NCBI GenBank assembly: GCA_038110465.1
Contig: JAYNJU010000006.1
Span: 1 to 62,108, forward strand
DNA length: 62,108 nt
From: Marisimplicoccus sp038110465
GTDB taxonomy: Bacteria > Bacteroidota > Bacteroidia > Flavobacteriales > Flavobacteriaceae
Reading direction: 5' to 3'
In this document: piece after piece, positions 9,526 through 18,624 of the stretch
Layout of the letters: the number at the start of each line of letters is the position of its first letter
Position numbering within the stretch: position 1 is the stretch's first letter
The notes under the pieces: generated by a model
The model's input: only the letters and a program-made list of their open reading frames with translations
Told to the model about the DNA's origin: nothing
Databases searched by the model: none
Program-made: the position numbers and the translations under genes

Positions 9526-10663
9526 CTCTTGCGAAAAGTGATTTCACAAATAGAATAACGTTTACTGATATAAATATTCTTAATTCTTCAATCAAAGAGG
9601 TTTTCTCACCTAAAAATTTAAATAGTAAAATAGGATCATTATTTTTAAAAAGATCAGAAAAGACTTTACTTCCTTTTCCTTTAGAGTTAATTAATACATC
9701 TAAAAATAATATATCATAGTACCAGAACCTATTTCTAAATTTTATTTGAGATAAAGGTTTATCTTTTTTTAATGCATCTAAAATAACTTCTATTTTTTCT
9801 AAAGAATTTTTAATAGTATAACCTGTACTAGCTTTTGTCCACCCTCCAGCAGTTCCAATAGAAATAAAATTATCCGTATTTCTTTTAAAAAAAGGATAGC
9901 AAGTCATAGGAATTATTCCTTTTTCTTTCTCTAAAATTTTATAATTATATATTCCTTGATCCTTAAGATAAATTTTAATTTCTTTCTCATAGTCTTTATC
10001 TTTTAAGACTTCACCTCCAAAAAAAGTATATTCAAATAAAGCTTTTGTTTTTGAATAAGGTAAGACATACATAAATCTTATTTCATTTTGTTGTTTAATA
10101 CTAAAATCCATAAATCTAAATTTATTATCATCAAATTCAATGTCATCAGTTTCAATTACCCAACCTAGAAAATGTTGTTTAATTATTGGAAATTTTCTAA
10201 AACTGTATTCTTTAGGATTATATATACTAGAAAAAATAATTTGAGACTCAAAAACACCTTTACTTGTTTCAATAAAATTTAAATTTTGACAACTAGAGAT
10301 ATTTGATATCTCTGCATTTAAGTATTCGAAATTAGATGCTTTATCAATTTTATTTTTTAAAAATGTGTAGAGATTTTCAGACTTAATCATTTTATACTTA
10401 TAAGGTAAAAGACTAAATGAAGAGTTATAGCTTTCATCAATAAATTCTGCATTACTCCATTCTTTTTCTACTATTTTATCTAAGATGGTTTTTTTATCAT
10501 CCCAAAAACAAAAAGTTTTATCATTTATTTTTTTTTTGTCTTTTTCAACCAAAAGAACTTTTTTATTCTTGAAATATTCATCAGATAAAATTGAGTAGGA
10601 AAGAAGTAAACCACTGGCACCACCACCGCAAATTATGTAGTCGTATTTTTTATCGATTTTCAT
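9488..10663 (-). CDS. crtY: Lycopene cyclase (CrtY family)
   Basis: A 391-residue flavoprotein that cyclises lycopene ends, giving beta-carotene. The N-terminus is a Rossmann dinucleotide site (IICGGGASGLLLSY) followed by VEKDKKK and FCFWDD, typical of CrtY. Later landmarks include the Y-x-L-P-Y-S segment (YVLPYSKTKALFEYT) and IGTAGGWTKASTGYT, close to the family motif. The 3' end overlaps the prenyl synthase gene tail to tail. The matching phytoene desaturase is about 47 kb away in this window. No carotene dioxygenase or rhodopsin gene is present, so whether the end product is pigment or retinal is open. Confidence 0.88.
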   Translation of the reverse strand: MKIDKKYDYIICGGGASGLLLSYSILSDEYFKNKKVLLVEKDKKKINDKTFCFWDDKKTILDKIVEKEWSNAEFIDESYNSSFSLLPYKYKMIKSENLYTFLKNKIDKASNFEYLNAEISNISSCQNLNFIETSKGVFESQIIFSSIYNPKEYSFRKFPIIKQHFLGWVIETDDIEFDDNKFRFMDFSIKQQNEIRFMYVLPYSKTKALFEYTFFGGEVLKDKDYEKEIKIYLKDQGIYNYKILEKEKGIIPMTCYPFFKRNTDNFISIGTAGGWTKASTGYTIKNSLEKIEVILDALKKDKPLSQIKFRNRFWYYDILFLDVLINSKGKGSKVFSDLFKNNDPILLFKFLGEKTSLIEELRIFISVNVILFVKSLFARVKSVYLKEFLKN

Positions 10664-10721
10664 TGGTATGTAAGGTAGTTGTTATAATTTTAACATCACA
10701 ATGCCTATCTAATATACAAAT

Positions 10722-11537
10722 ATGGACCAAATAATTGATTTTTTTTCAAATGTAAACCCTGTTGTAGGAGCTTTATATGCCACTTTATTTACCTGGGGTT
10801 TAACTGCTCTAGGTGCGTCTACTGTCTTCTTATTTAAGTCGATGAGTAGAATGGCACTTGATGGTATGTTGGGATTTACAGGAGGAGTAATGGTAGCTGC
10901 AAGCTTTTGGAGCTTATTATCTCCCGCAATTGAAATGAGTGGAGGTGAAGGATTTCAAAAAGTAATACCTTCAGCAATTGGATTTGCGTTAGGTGCTCTT
11001 TTTATTTTTTCTTTGGACAAAATTTTACCTCATATTCACATAAACTTTAAAAAAGCAGAAGGAATAGAAACTCCATGGAGAAGGACAACTTTATTAACTC
11101 TTGCAATTACTCTGCATAATATCCCAGAAGGTCTTGCAGTAGGTGTTTTATTTGGTGGTGTTGCTGCTGGAATACCAGAAGCTTCTATTTCAGGAGCAGT
11201 TATTTTAGCATTTGGAATTGGAATTCAAAATTTTCCGGAGGGAATAGCTATTTCAATGCCACTTAGAAGATCAGGGTTAAGTAGATTTAAAAGTTTTTGG
11301 TATGGCCAATTATCAGCTGTTGTTGAACCAATAGCTGCAGTTATAGGAGCACTTGCTGTAACTTTTTTTACTCCAATTTTGCCTTATGCTTTAGCTTTTG
11401 CCGCAGGAGCAATGATATTTGTAGTTGTTGAAGAAGTAATACCTGAAACACAACTAGATAAATATACCGATATAGCTACCTTAGGTTTCATAGGTGGTTT
11501 TATTGTTATGATGATTCTAGATGTAGCTTTAGGTTAA
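10722..11537 (+). CDS. ZIP-family metal transporter
   Basis: A 271-residue inner-membrane protein with about eight helices. The ZIP metal-site signatures are both present: HNIPEGLAVG in TM4 (near residue 130) and QNFPEGIAIS in TM5 (near residue 168). It would import divalent metal, most likely zinc, with iron or manganese possible. The variant N-F-P-E-G in TM5 (asparagine in place of the usual histidine) is seen in many bacterial ZIP proteins. It ends exactly where the convergent thiL gene ends, with no gap between them. Confidence 0.9.
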   Translation: MDQIIDFFSNVNPVVGALYATLFTWGLTALGASTVFLFKSMSRMALDGMLGFTGGVMVAASFWSLLSPAIEMSGGEGFQKVIPSAIGFALGALFIFSLDKILPHIHINFKKAEGIETPWRRTTLLTLAITLHNIPEGLAVGVLFGGVAAGIPEASISGAVILAFGIGIQNFPEGIAISMPLRRSGLSRFKSFWYGQLSAVVEPIAAVIGALAVTFFTPILPYALAFAAGAMIFVVVEEVIPETQLDKYTDIATLGFIGGFIVMMILDVALG

Positions 11538-12578
11538 TTAGGTCTTAAAAGAATCCCACCCTGAGCTGTTAATATTAATTTTCTGACCAATACTTGTTAT
11601 CATACAATTATCATTTTTCTTATTAAAAGAAGATCCAATGATTGTCAAATAATTAGAACTTTCAATTTTTTTCTCATGTCTCTTATCAACGGTGAGTAAA
11701 AGTTCGTAATCTTCTCCACCATTTAATGCTGCAATTGAAGGATTAATTTTAAACTCATTGCATATCTTTTTAGTTTCATTAGCAATTGGAATTTTTTCTT
11801 CATATATATGAAATGAAACTCCAGATGAATTTGAAAGATGATTAATCTCATTTGAAAGACCATCACTTATATCTATCATTGAGGTTGGATTAATTTTAAG
11901 CTCTTCAAGATGATTTATTATATCAACCCTTGCTTCAGGCTTAAGTTGTCTTTCAATACAATAAGTATAATTAGACAAATCAGGTTGAGAATTTGGATTG
12001 ACTTCAAAAACCTTTTTTTCTCTTTCAAGAACTTGAAGTCCCATATAAGCAGATCCTAAATCGCCAGAAACAACTAATAAATCCCCTTCTTTAGCACCAG
12101 TTCTTTTTGTTATTTTATCATTTTCTTTATTACCAATGCATGTAACAGAAACCATTAATCCCTTATTAGAAGAGGTTGTATCTCCACCAATTAAATCAAC
12201 ATCATAAAATTTACAGGCAAGTTTAATCCCTTTGTACAATTCTTCAAGAGCATCAACTTTAAATCTATTTGAAACTGCTATTGAAACTAAAATATGAGAT
12301 GGCTTTACACTCATTGATATAATATCAGAAACATTAACTACAACACTTTTATATCCTAAATGCTTTAGGGGAACATAAGAAAGATCAAAATGAACTCCTT
12401 CAACTAATATATCTTGAGAGATTGCAATATTAGATTTTTCAAACTTAATAATAGCTGAGTCATCTCCAATATCAAGTATTGTAGATTTCTTTTTATTCTT
12501 AAATGATTTGGTAATTTTTTTAATTAATTCAGATTCGCTTAAACTTTGAAGATTATCTGTATCATTTGATTCATCCAT
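11538..12578 (-). CDS. thiL: Thiamine-monophosphate kinase
   Basis: A 346-residue enzyme that phosphorylates thiamine monophosphate to the active cofactor thiamine diphosphate. Family landmarks in order: IGDDSAII (N-terminal metal/ATP site), DILVEGVHFD, the VNVSDI segment, LIGGDTT, a GDLGSAYMGL motif, MIDISDGLSNEI and NGGEDYELL. The length is normal for ThiL. It appears monocistronic: the 3' end abuts the ZIP gene tail to tail and the 5' end faces sufB across 130 bases holding a promoter box for each gene. Confidence 0.92.
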   Translation of the reverse strand: MDESNDTDNLQSLSESELIKKITKSFKNKKKSTILDIGDDSAIIKFEKSNIAISQDILVEGVHFDLSYVPLKHLGYKSVVVNVSDIISMSVKPSHILVSIAVSNRFKVDALEELYKGIKLACKFYDVDLIGGDTTSSNKGLMVSVTCIGNKENDKITKRTGAKEGDLLVVSGDLGSAYMGLQVLEREKKVFEVNPNSQPDLSNYTYCIERQLKPEARVDIINHLEELKINPTSMIDISDGLSNEINHLSNSSGVSFHIYEEKIPIANETKKICNEFKINPSIAALNGGEDYELLLTVDKRHEKKIESSNYLTIIGSSFNKKNDNCMITSIGQKININSSGWDSFKT

Positions 12579-12582
12579 GTCT

Positions 12583-12590
12583 CAAATTTA
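12583..12590 (-). promoter_or_regulatory. -7 promoter box of thiL, suggesting a leaderless transcript
   Basis: On the minus strand this is TAAATTTG, an exact TAnnTTTG. Its last base is at 12583 and the thiL ATG begins at 12578, so transcription would start at or within a few bases of the start codon. No -33 TTG is visible at the expected spacing. Confidence 0.4.
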
Positions 12591-12679
12591 AAGTAAATGA
12601 TAAATTATTGAATGATTTTTTAAGGATAATTATGTAATTATTAACAAACTGGAATATTCAATAAACCTTGATTTAATTG

Positions 12680-12687
12680 TATATTTG
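12680..12687 (+). promoter_or_regulatory. -7 promoter box of the suf operon
   Basis: TATATTTG is an exact TAnnTTTG match that puts the transcript start near 12692 and the sufB ATG about 17 bases further on. The TTG inside it could be mistaken for a start codon in frame with sufB. No -33 TTG is found at 19-base spacing. Confidence 0.45.
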
Positions 12688-12708
12688 CCAAAAGTTATCA
12701 AAAATTTA

Positions 12709-14154
12709 ATGGCTTACACAGAAGAAGAATTAAAAAAAGAACTGGAAACTAAAGAATATGAATATGGTTTCTACACAGATATTGATTCTGAAACTTTTCC
12801 AGTTGGATTAAATGAAGATATTATTAGGGCTATTTCTAAAAAGAAGAATGAGCCAAAATGGATGACTGAATGGAGGCTAGATGCATTTTCTTCATGGAAA
12901 TCTATGATTGAGCCTGAGTGGTCGAATGTAAAATATAAAAAGCCTGATTTTGAAAAAATATCTTATTACTCTGCACCAAAGAAAAAACCAAATTTAAACT
13001 CTCTAGATGATGTAGATCCTGAGCTTTTAAAAACTTTTAATAAACTTGGAATATCTATTGACGAACAAAAAAGATTAAGCGGTGTAGCAATGGATGTAGT
13101 TATAGATTCTGTCTCAGTCGCTACAACTTTTAAGGATACTTTAGAGGAAAAAGGTATAATATTTTGCTCAATCTCTGAAGCAATTCAAAATCATCCTGAA
13201 CTTGTTAGAAAATATATTGGGACAGTTGTTCCAAAAAAAGATAATTATTATGCTGCTTTAAATTCGGCTGTATTTTCAGATGGCTCATTCTGTTATATTC
13301 CCAAAGGAGTAAAGTGCCCTATGGAATTATCAACTTATTTCAGAATTAACCAAGCTGGAACGGGTCAATTTGAAAGAACATTAGTTATTGCAGATAAATC
13401 AAGCTACGTAAGTTATCTAGAAGGCTGTACTGCTCCATCAAGAGATGAAAATCAACTACATGCTGCTGTAGTAGAGCTAATTGCCCTTGATGATGCAGAA
13501 ATAAAATACTCAACTGTTCAGAATTGGTTCCCTGGAGATAAAAATGGTAATGGAGGAGTTTTTAATTTTGTAACTAAAAGAGGAATCTGTCATGACAGAG
13601 CAAAAATTTCTTGGACACAGGTAGAAACAGGTTCAGCAGTAACATGGAAATATCCATCATGTATACTTAAGGGAAGTAATTCAATTGGTGAATTTTATTC
13701 AATAGCAGTAACTAATAACTTTCAGCAGGCAGATACGGGAACCAAGATGATCCATATTGGTAAAAACTCAAAAAGCACGATCATTTCTAAAGGTATTTCA
13801 GCTGGAAAATCACAGAATAGTTACAGAGGTCTTGTCCAGATTTCTCCATTAGCAAAAAATGCTAGAAATTTTTCTCAATGCGACTCATTGCTTATGGGAA
13901 ATAAATGTGGGGCTCATACATTCCCATATATTGAGGTTCAAAATAAAACTGCTCAAATTGAGCATGAGGCTACAACTAGTAAAATTGGAGAAGATCAAAT
14001 CTTCTATTGTAATCAAAGAGGAATAGATACTGAAAAAGCTATAGCATTAATAGTAAATGGTTTTAGTAAAGAAGTACTTAATAAATTGCCAATGGAGTTT
14101 GCCGTTGAAGCGCAAAAACTTTTAGAGATTTCTTTAGAAGGTTCAGTAGGATAA
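12709..14154 (+). CDS. sufB: Fe-S cluster assembly scaffold SufB
   Basis: A 481-residue scaffold subunit of the SufBCD complex, which builds Fe-S clusters in the cytoplasm. It has the typical opening MAYTEEELKKELETKEYEYG and the right-handed beta-helix core. The conserved C-terminal cluster/ATPase-coupling region follows: MGNKCGAHTFPYIEVQN, IEHEATTSKIGEDQ, FYCNQRGI. The start is the ATG at 12709; an in-frame TTG at 12685 belongs to the promoter box. It is the first gene of sufB-C-D-S-E plus a DUF59 gene, all tightly spaced on one strand. Confidence 0.95.
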   Translation: MAYTEEELKKELETKEYEYGFYTDIDSETFPVGLNEDIIRAISKKKNEPKWMTEWRLDAFSSWKSMIEPEWSNVKYKKPDFEKISYYSAPKKKPNLNSLDDVDPELLKTFNKLGISIDEQKRLSGVAMDVVIDSVSVATTFKDTLEEKGIIFCSISEAIQNHPELVRKYIGTVVPKKDNYYAALNSAVFSDGSFCYIPKGVKCPMELSTYFRINQAGTGQFERTLVIADKSSYVSYLEGCTAPSRDENQLHAAVVELIALDDAEIKYSTVQNWFPGDKNGNGGVFNFVTKRGICHDRAKISWTQVETGSAVTWKYPSCILKGSNSIGEFYSIAVTNNFQQADTGTKMIHIGKNSKSTIISKGISAGKSQNSYRGLVQISPLAKNARNFSQCDSLLMGNKCGAHTFPYIEVQNKTAQIEHEATTSKIGEDQIFYCNQRGIDTEKAIALIVNGFSKEVLNKLPMEFAVEAQKLLEISLEGSVG

Positions 14155-14164
14155 ATATATAATT

Positions 14165-14353
14165 ATGTTAGAAATNNNNNNNNNNNNNNNNNNNNNNNNN
14201 NNNNNNNNNNNNNNNNNNNNNNNNNNNNNNNNNNNNNNNNNNNNNNNNNNNNNNNNNNNNNNNNNNNNNNNNNNNGTAAAATCAGGGGATAAAGATCTTG
14301 CTAAAAAGATTGAAGAAATAGGATACGATTGGTTAAAAAAAGAAAAATCATAG
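14165..14353 (+). CDS. sufC: Fe-S assembly ATPase SufC, mostly hidden in assembly gap
   Basis: Only four N-terminal codons (MLE and a partial fourth) and 25 C-terminal codons are visible, on either side of a 100-N run. The C-terminal piece (VKSGDKDLAKKIEEIGYDWL) is the standard end of SufC, and the gene lies between sufB and sufD where sufC is expected. SufC is normally about 250 residues, so roughly 220 codons (about 660 bases) are missing from the sequence. No Walker motifs can be checked. The gene is not a true 62-residue protein. Confidence 0.85.
   Translation: MLEXXXXXXXXXXXXXXXXXXXXXXXXXXXXXXXXXXVKSGDKDLAKKIEEIGYDWLKKEKS
14176..14275. other. Assembly gap (100 N) inside sufC
   Basis: This is exactly 100 N, a placeholder of unknown true size. 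Judged by normal SufC length, about 660 bases are missing. The surrounding suf genes are intact. Confidence 0.97.
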
Positions 14354-14354
14354 G

Positions 14355-15671
14355 ATGAGCTTTCAAGAAAAATTATTAGACTCTTTTATTGCATTTGAAC
14401 AGGATATTGATCTTTTAAGTCCTATTCATCCCGAAAGAAAAAGTGCTTTGAAAAGGTTTGAAGAGACAGGATTTCCCACAAAAAATCAAGAATCATGGAA
14501 ATACACCTCTCTGAAATCAATTCTTCAAAAAAACTATTCTCTTTATCCTAATTCAAATTCAAATATTGAGCTTAAAGATGTAAAAGAATATTTTTTACAT
14601 GATATTGACTCTTTTAAAATTGTATTTATTGATGGAGTTTACAGTCCATTTTTATCTAAGACAACCCATGATGGAATGGATATTTGTGTTCTTTCTGCTG
14701 CATTATCAAAAACAAAATATAATTCTAGAATTAAAAAATATTTCAATAAAATAGTTCCAGAAAATGAAAGTTTAGCTTCTTTAAATACTTCGTATACAAA
14801 AGAGGGAGCATATATTTTTATACCAGAGAATACTTCACCAGAAGATCCTATCCAAATCATGCATTTTTCAACTGGAAATCAAAAATCTTTATGGCTTCAA
14901 CCAAGAAACCTAATTATAGTAAATGAAGGTTCTAAAGTTGAGATTATTGAAAGACATCAGAGTTTAAAAGATCATTCAGTTGTAACAAATAGTCTTACAG
15001 AGATTTATGCTGAAAAAAATTCATTTGTTGATTTTTATAAAATTCAAAATGATATGCATAGTGCATGTCTTATTGATAATACATTTATTAGTCAAAAAAG
15101 AGACAGCAATGTTAGTGTTCATACTTTTTCTTTTGGTGGAAAACTTACAAGGAATAACTTAAATTTTTATCATAAAGGAGAAAATATAAATTCTACTTTA
15201 AAGGGGATTACCATTCTTGAATCAAATCAGCATGTTGACCATAATACATTAGTAAATCATGCACATCCTAATTGTGAGAGTCATCAAGATTATAAAGGAA
15301 TTTTTTCTGATAGATCAGTTGGTGTTTTTAATGGAAAAATAATAGTTGATAAGATTGCACAGAAAACAAATGCTTTTCAGCAAAATAACAATATTCTAAT
15401 AGACAACAAGTCTAAGGTTAACACTAAACCACAATTAGAAATATTTGCAGATGATGTTAAATGTTCCCACGGATGTACAGTTGGCCAACTTGATAAGGAG
15501 GCATTATTCTATTTAAAAACAAGAGGAATTCCAGACAAAGAAGCAAAAGCTTTATTAACTTATGCATTTGCAAATAATGTCTTAGAAAGTGTAAAAATCC
15601 CAAATCTAAAAAAGCGAATCAATAGACTAATTGCTAACAAACTAGGTGTTAATCTTGGTTTTGATCTATAA
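14355..15671 (+). CDS. sufD: Fe-S cluster assembly protein SufD
   Basis: A 438-residue partner of SufB and SufC in the cluster-building complex. N-terminal helices carry FPTKNQESWKYTSLK, typical of SufD. A beta-helix core follows with LNFYHKGENINSTLKG and HVDHNTLVNHAHPNCESHQDYKG. The C-terminal part KTNAFQQNNNIL, KPQLEIFADDVKCSHGCTVG and YLKTRGI is strongly conserved in the family. The ATG follows the sufC stop by one base, and the TAA is directly followed by the sufS ATG, so translation is coupled. Confidence 0.95.
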   Translation: MSFQEKLLDSFIAFEQDIDLLSPIHPERKSALKRFEETGFPTKNQESWKYTSLKSILQKNYSLYPNSNSNIELKDVKEYFLHDIDSFKIVFIDGVYSPFLSKTTHDGMDICVLSAALSKTKYNSRIKKYFNKIVPENESLASLNTSYTKEGAYIFIPENTSPEDPIQIMHFSTGNQKSLWLQPRNLIIVNEGSKVEIIERHQSLKDHSVVTNSLTEIYAEKNSFVDFYKIQNDMHSACLIDNTFISQKRDSNVSVHTFSFGGKLTRNNLNFYHKGENINSTLKGITILESNQHVDHNTLVNHAHPNCESHQDYKGIFSDRSVGVFNGKIIVDKIAQKTNAFQQNNNILIDNKSKVNTKPQLEIFADDVKCSHGCTVGQLDKEALFYLKTRGIPDKEAKALLTYAFANNVLESVKIPNLKKRINRLIANKLGVNLGFDL

Positions 15672-16886
15672 ATGTTTGATGTATATAAAATAAGAGAAGA
15701 TTTTCCAATACTAAGCAGAAAAATTAATAATACTGACTTAGTATATTTTGATAATGCAGCTACTTCTCAAACACCAACTCAGGTTATTGATGTAATCTCT
15801 GATTATTATAAGACTTATAACTCTAATATTCATAGAGGTCTACATTCACTTAGTATAGATGCTACGGATAAATATGAAAAATCAAGAATAAAAATAAAAG
15901 ACCACTTTGGAATTTCTAAAAGTCATGAAGTAATTTTTACTTCAGGAACAACTCATGGGATAAATATTTTATCTTCTGGATTAGAAAAATCATTAACCTC
16001 AAATGATGAACTTATTGTCTCTGGGATGGAACACCACTCTAACATAGTCCCTTGGCAAATGCTTTGTGAAAAAACTGGGTCAAAACTTAAAGTAATACCA
16101 ATAAATGAAGATGGAACCCTTAATATGAATGAATATAAATCTCTTTTAAACCCTAATGTCAAGTTTGTTTTTATAAATCATGTCTCAAATACTTTAGGGA
16201 CTATTAATCCAATAGAAAAGATTATAGAGCTAGCTCATAATAATAATTCACAAGTATTAATTGATGGTGCTCAAGGAGCTGCTCATATGAAAATTAATTT
16301 AACAGAATTAGACGTGGATTTTTATGTTGCCTCAGCTCATAAATTATGTGGACCTACTGGCGTAGGTTTTCTTTATGGTAAATCAAAACTTCTTGATAAA
16401 CTTCCCCCATATCAAGGTGGAGGTGAAATGATTTCCTCTGTAACATTTGAAAAAACTGAATACGCAGAACTTCCTCATAAATTTGAAGCAGGCACTCCAA
16501 ATATTGCCGGAGTAATTGCATTTGGAGCTGCGATAGACTATATGAATTCAATAGGATTTGAAAATATTGAATCACATGAAAAAGAACTATTAGAGTATGC
16601 GACTGAAAAATTAAAGGAAATAGAGGGTATTAAGATTTATGGAAATTCTAATAAGAAGATCTCAGTAATTTCTTTTAATGTAGGCGACCATCATCCATCT
16701 GACATAGGTTCTATACTTGATCAATATGGAATTGCAGTCAGAACTGGTCAACACTGTACTCAGCCTATAATGGATCATTTCCAAATACCTGGAACAGTTA
16801 GAGCTTCCTTTTCTTTTTATAATACTAAGAGTGAGATAGATCTATTAATTGAAGCGTTAAAAAAAGCATCTAAAATGTTGGCGTAA
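15672..16886 (+). CDS. sufS: Cysteine desulfurase SufS
   Basis: A 404-residue class V PLP enzyme that takes sulfur from cysteine and passes it via SufE to SufBCD. The PLP lysine is K224 in ASAHKLCGPTGVG. The catalytic persulfide cysteine is C362 in RTGQHCTQP. Other landmarks are FDNAATSQTP near the N-terminus, MEHHSNIVPWQ and DGAQGAAH. The RTGxHC form is that of group II desulfurases, as expected for SufS paired with SufE. It follows sufD with no intervening base. Confidence 0.95.
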   Translation: MFDVYKIREDFPILSRKINNTDLVYFDNAATSQTPTQVIDVISDYYKTYNSNIHRGLHSLSIDATDKYEKSRIKIKDHFGISKSHEVIFTSGTTHGINILSSGLEKSLTSNDELIVSGMEHHSNIVPWQMLCEKTGSKLKVIPINEDGTLNMNEYKSLLNPNVKFVFINHVSNTLGTINPIEKIIELAHNNNSQVLIDGAQGAAHMKINLTELDVDFYVASAHKLCGPTGVGFLYGKSKLLDKLPPYQGGGEMISSVTFEKTEYAELPHKFEAGTPNIAGVIAFGAAIDYMNSIGFENIESHEKELLEYATEKLKEIEGIKIYGNSNKKISVISFNVGDHHPSDIGSILDQYGIAVRTGQHCTQPIMDHFQIPGTVRASFSFYNTKSEIDLLIEALKKASKMLA

Positions 16887-16902
16887 TTAATTAATTTTGA
16901 TT

Positions 16903-17325
16903 GTGCAAAAAATTCAAGAAATACAAGAAGAAATAATTGATGAATTTAATTTTTTTGATGATTGGACTGAAAAATATCAATATTTAATTGATTTAGGTAA
17001 AAACCTACCAAAATTTGATTTAAAAAATAAAATTGATTCTAATCTTATAAAAGGTTGCCAAAGTAAAGTGTGGCTAAGTTCTTCTTTTAAGGATAACATA
17101 GTTATATTTGAAGCTGATAGTGATGCAATAATTTCCAAAGGAATAATTTCACTTTTGATAAGAGTTTTTTCAGGACATACACCAGAGGAAATCTTAAACT
17201 CAAAAATTGATTTTATAGAAAAAATTGGATTGAATACTCATCTATCACAAACAAGGGCAAATGGATTATTGTCTATGATTAAACAGATAAAAATTTATGC
17301 TTTAGCATATCAATCAAAAACATGA
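16903..17325 (+). CDS. sufE: Sulfur acceptor protein SufE
   Basis: A 140-residue SufE protein that accepts the persulfide from SufS and increases its activity. The family signature IKGCQSKVWL contains the acceptor cysteine; DDWTEKYQYLIDLGKNLP and the C-terminal LSQTRANGL segment are also typical. I place the start at the GTG at 16903, because the family begins a few residues before IQEIQ; a TTG at 16897 is in frame and overlaps a TAATTTTG sequence resembling a -7 box. It lies 16 bases after sufS in the suf operon. Confidence 0.9.
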   Translation: MQKIQEIQEEIIDEFNFFDDWTEKYQYLIDLGKNLPKFDLKNKIDSNLIKGCQSKVWLSSSFKDNIVIFEADSDAIISKGIISLLIRVFSGHTPEEILNSKIDFIEKIGLNTHLSQTRANGLLSMIKQIKIYALAYQSKT

Positions 17326-17328
17326 TAA

Positions 17329-17655
17329 ATGACAAAAAATAAATTACAATCAGAAGATCTAGGTGAAAAAATTGTAAAAGAATTAAAATCAATATTTGAT
17401 CCGGAAATACCAGTAGATATATATGAGTTAGGATTGATATATGATGTTTTTGTTAATGAGGATAATGAAGTCAAAATACTGATGACATTAACTACACCAA
17501 ATTGTCCTGTTGCAGAAACACTACCTCAAGAGGTTGAGGAAAAAATCAAATCTATAGATGAAGTAAAATCAGCTGAAGTTGAAATTACTTTTGATCCTCC
17601 CTGGACAAAAGATTTAATGAGCGAGGAAGCAAAACTTGAACTAGGCTTTTTATAA
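17329..17655 (+). CDS. DUF59/MIP18-family Fe-S assembly protein (SufT-like)
   Basis: A 108-residue DUF59 domain protein. Characteristic motifs: the FDPEIPVDIYELGLIYD block near residue 25, MTLTTPNCPVA with the conserved cysteine, and ITFDPPWTKDLMSEEAKLELG at the C-terminus. Such proteins help mature or deliver Fe-S clusters and often close suf operons. Three bases separate it from sufE. The family assignment is firm; the exact client proteins are unknown. Confidence 0.9.
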   Translation: MTKNKLQSEDLGEKIVKELKSIFDPEIPVDIYELGLIYDVFVNEDNEVKILMTLTTPNCPVAETLPQEVEEKIKSIDEVKSAEVEITFDPPWTKDLMSEEAKLELGFL

Positions 17656-17661
17656 AAGTTT

Positions 17662-18540
17662 ATGAGAGGATTATTACTGATCATTTTTTTAGTAGTAACT
17701 ATTAATTCTGTTTCTCAGGAATCTTCTTCTAAAGATTCTCTCTGGACTAAGAGTGGAAACATATCATTATTAGTAAATCAAACAGGATTTAGTAACTGGA
17801 TTGGGGGAGGTACAAATAATTTATCTGGTACAATAAAATTTGATTATCAGTGGGAGTTAAAACAACTCGGCTGGGATTGGTTGACAAATATAGAGTCAGC
17901 TTTTGGCCTTGCTAAATACAAAAATGCTCCTTTTGCAAGAAAAATAGATGATAGAATATTAGTACAATCTATAATTGGTAAAGAATTTACTAAAAATCTT
18001 TCATTTTCATCTTTTTTTAATTTCACATCTCAATTTGGAAGAGGATATAAATACAAAAAAGACTCTCAAAATAATGAAATTAGAGATCTAACAACTACAA
18101 CTTTATCTCCAGCATATTTTCAGCTTGGTTCGGGATTTTTGTGGAAAAAAAGTGAAAAATTATGGGTGAATTATTCACCTGTTGCTACAAGATTAATTTT
18201 AGTTAACAAAAGATTTACCGACAATCTTTCGGAGGGTAAACAATATTTTGGAGTAGAAAAAAATAAATCTTCTAGATACGAACTTGGAACAAATTTAACC
18301 TTTCATTCTGAGGGAGTTCTTTATGAAAATGTTCATTATAAACAAGATTTAAAATTATTTTCTAACTACTTAGAAGACCCTTCCAATATAGATTTAGATT
18401 ATCTTGTTCAAATAGATTTTGATATAAACCCCTTACTTTCTACTCAGTTAATTTTTCAACTTATTTATGACGATAATGCTATCTCAAGACTTCAAGTAAG
18501 AGAGGTATTAGGAATTGGCGCACAACTTAAACTGAACTAA
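17662..18540 (+). CDS. DUF3078 outer-membrane beta-barrel protein
   Basis: A 292-residue secreted protein with a signal peptide (about residues 1-20, cleavage near VSQES). Alternating hydrophobic strands with aromatic girdles follow, ending in a terminal strand LGIGAQLKLN, the look of an outer-membrane barrel. The early motif LWTKSGNISLLVNQTGFSNW is typical of DUF3078 proteins of Bacteroidetes. The function is unknown. It starts six bases after the DUF59 gene, so it is probably the last gene of the suf transcript. That is an odd partner for a cytoplasmic cluster-assembly system, though I believe the arrangement recurs in flavobacteria. Confidence 0.75.
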   Translation: MRGLLLIIFLVVTINSVSQESSSKDSLWTKSGNISLLVNQTGFSNWIGGGTNNLSGTIKFDYQWELKQLGWDWLTNIESAFGLAKYKNAPFARKIDDRILVQSIIGKEFTKNLSFSSFFNFTSQFGRGYKYKKDSQNNEIRDLTTTTLSPAYFQLGSGFLWKKSEKLWVNYSPVATRLILVNKRFTDNLSEGKQYFGVEKNKSSRYELGTNLTFHSEGVLYENVHYKQDLKLFSNYLEDPSNIDLDYLVQIDFDINPLLSTQLIFQLIYDDNAISRLQVREVLGIGAQLKLN

Positions 18541-18567
18541 TTAATGAAAAGTTAAAATGTGATATAA

Positions 18568-18581
18568 GTAACATGTGTTAC
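18568..18581. promoter_or_regulatory. Inverted repeat GTAACA-TG-TGTTAC upstream of small lipoprotein
   Basis: Perfect 6-base arms with a 2-base spacer, about 44 bases upstream of the ATG at 18625. The repeat overlaps a sequence (TACAATTTG) one base longer than the usual -7 box, so it could be a repressor site. The symmetry is direct; the function is a guess. Confidence 0.3.
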
Positions 18582-18624
18582 AATTTGCATTTTAATAGAA
18601 GGTTAGATTTATAAAAAATTTAAA

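Noticed and set aside
12685..12711. TTG start for SufB eight codons before the ATG
   Set aside because: The TTG lies in an exact -7 promoter box, and SufB proteins begin at the MAYTEEEL segment.
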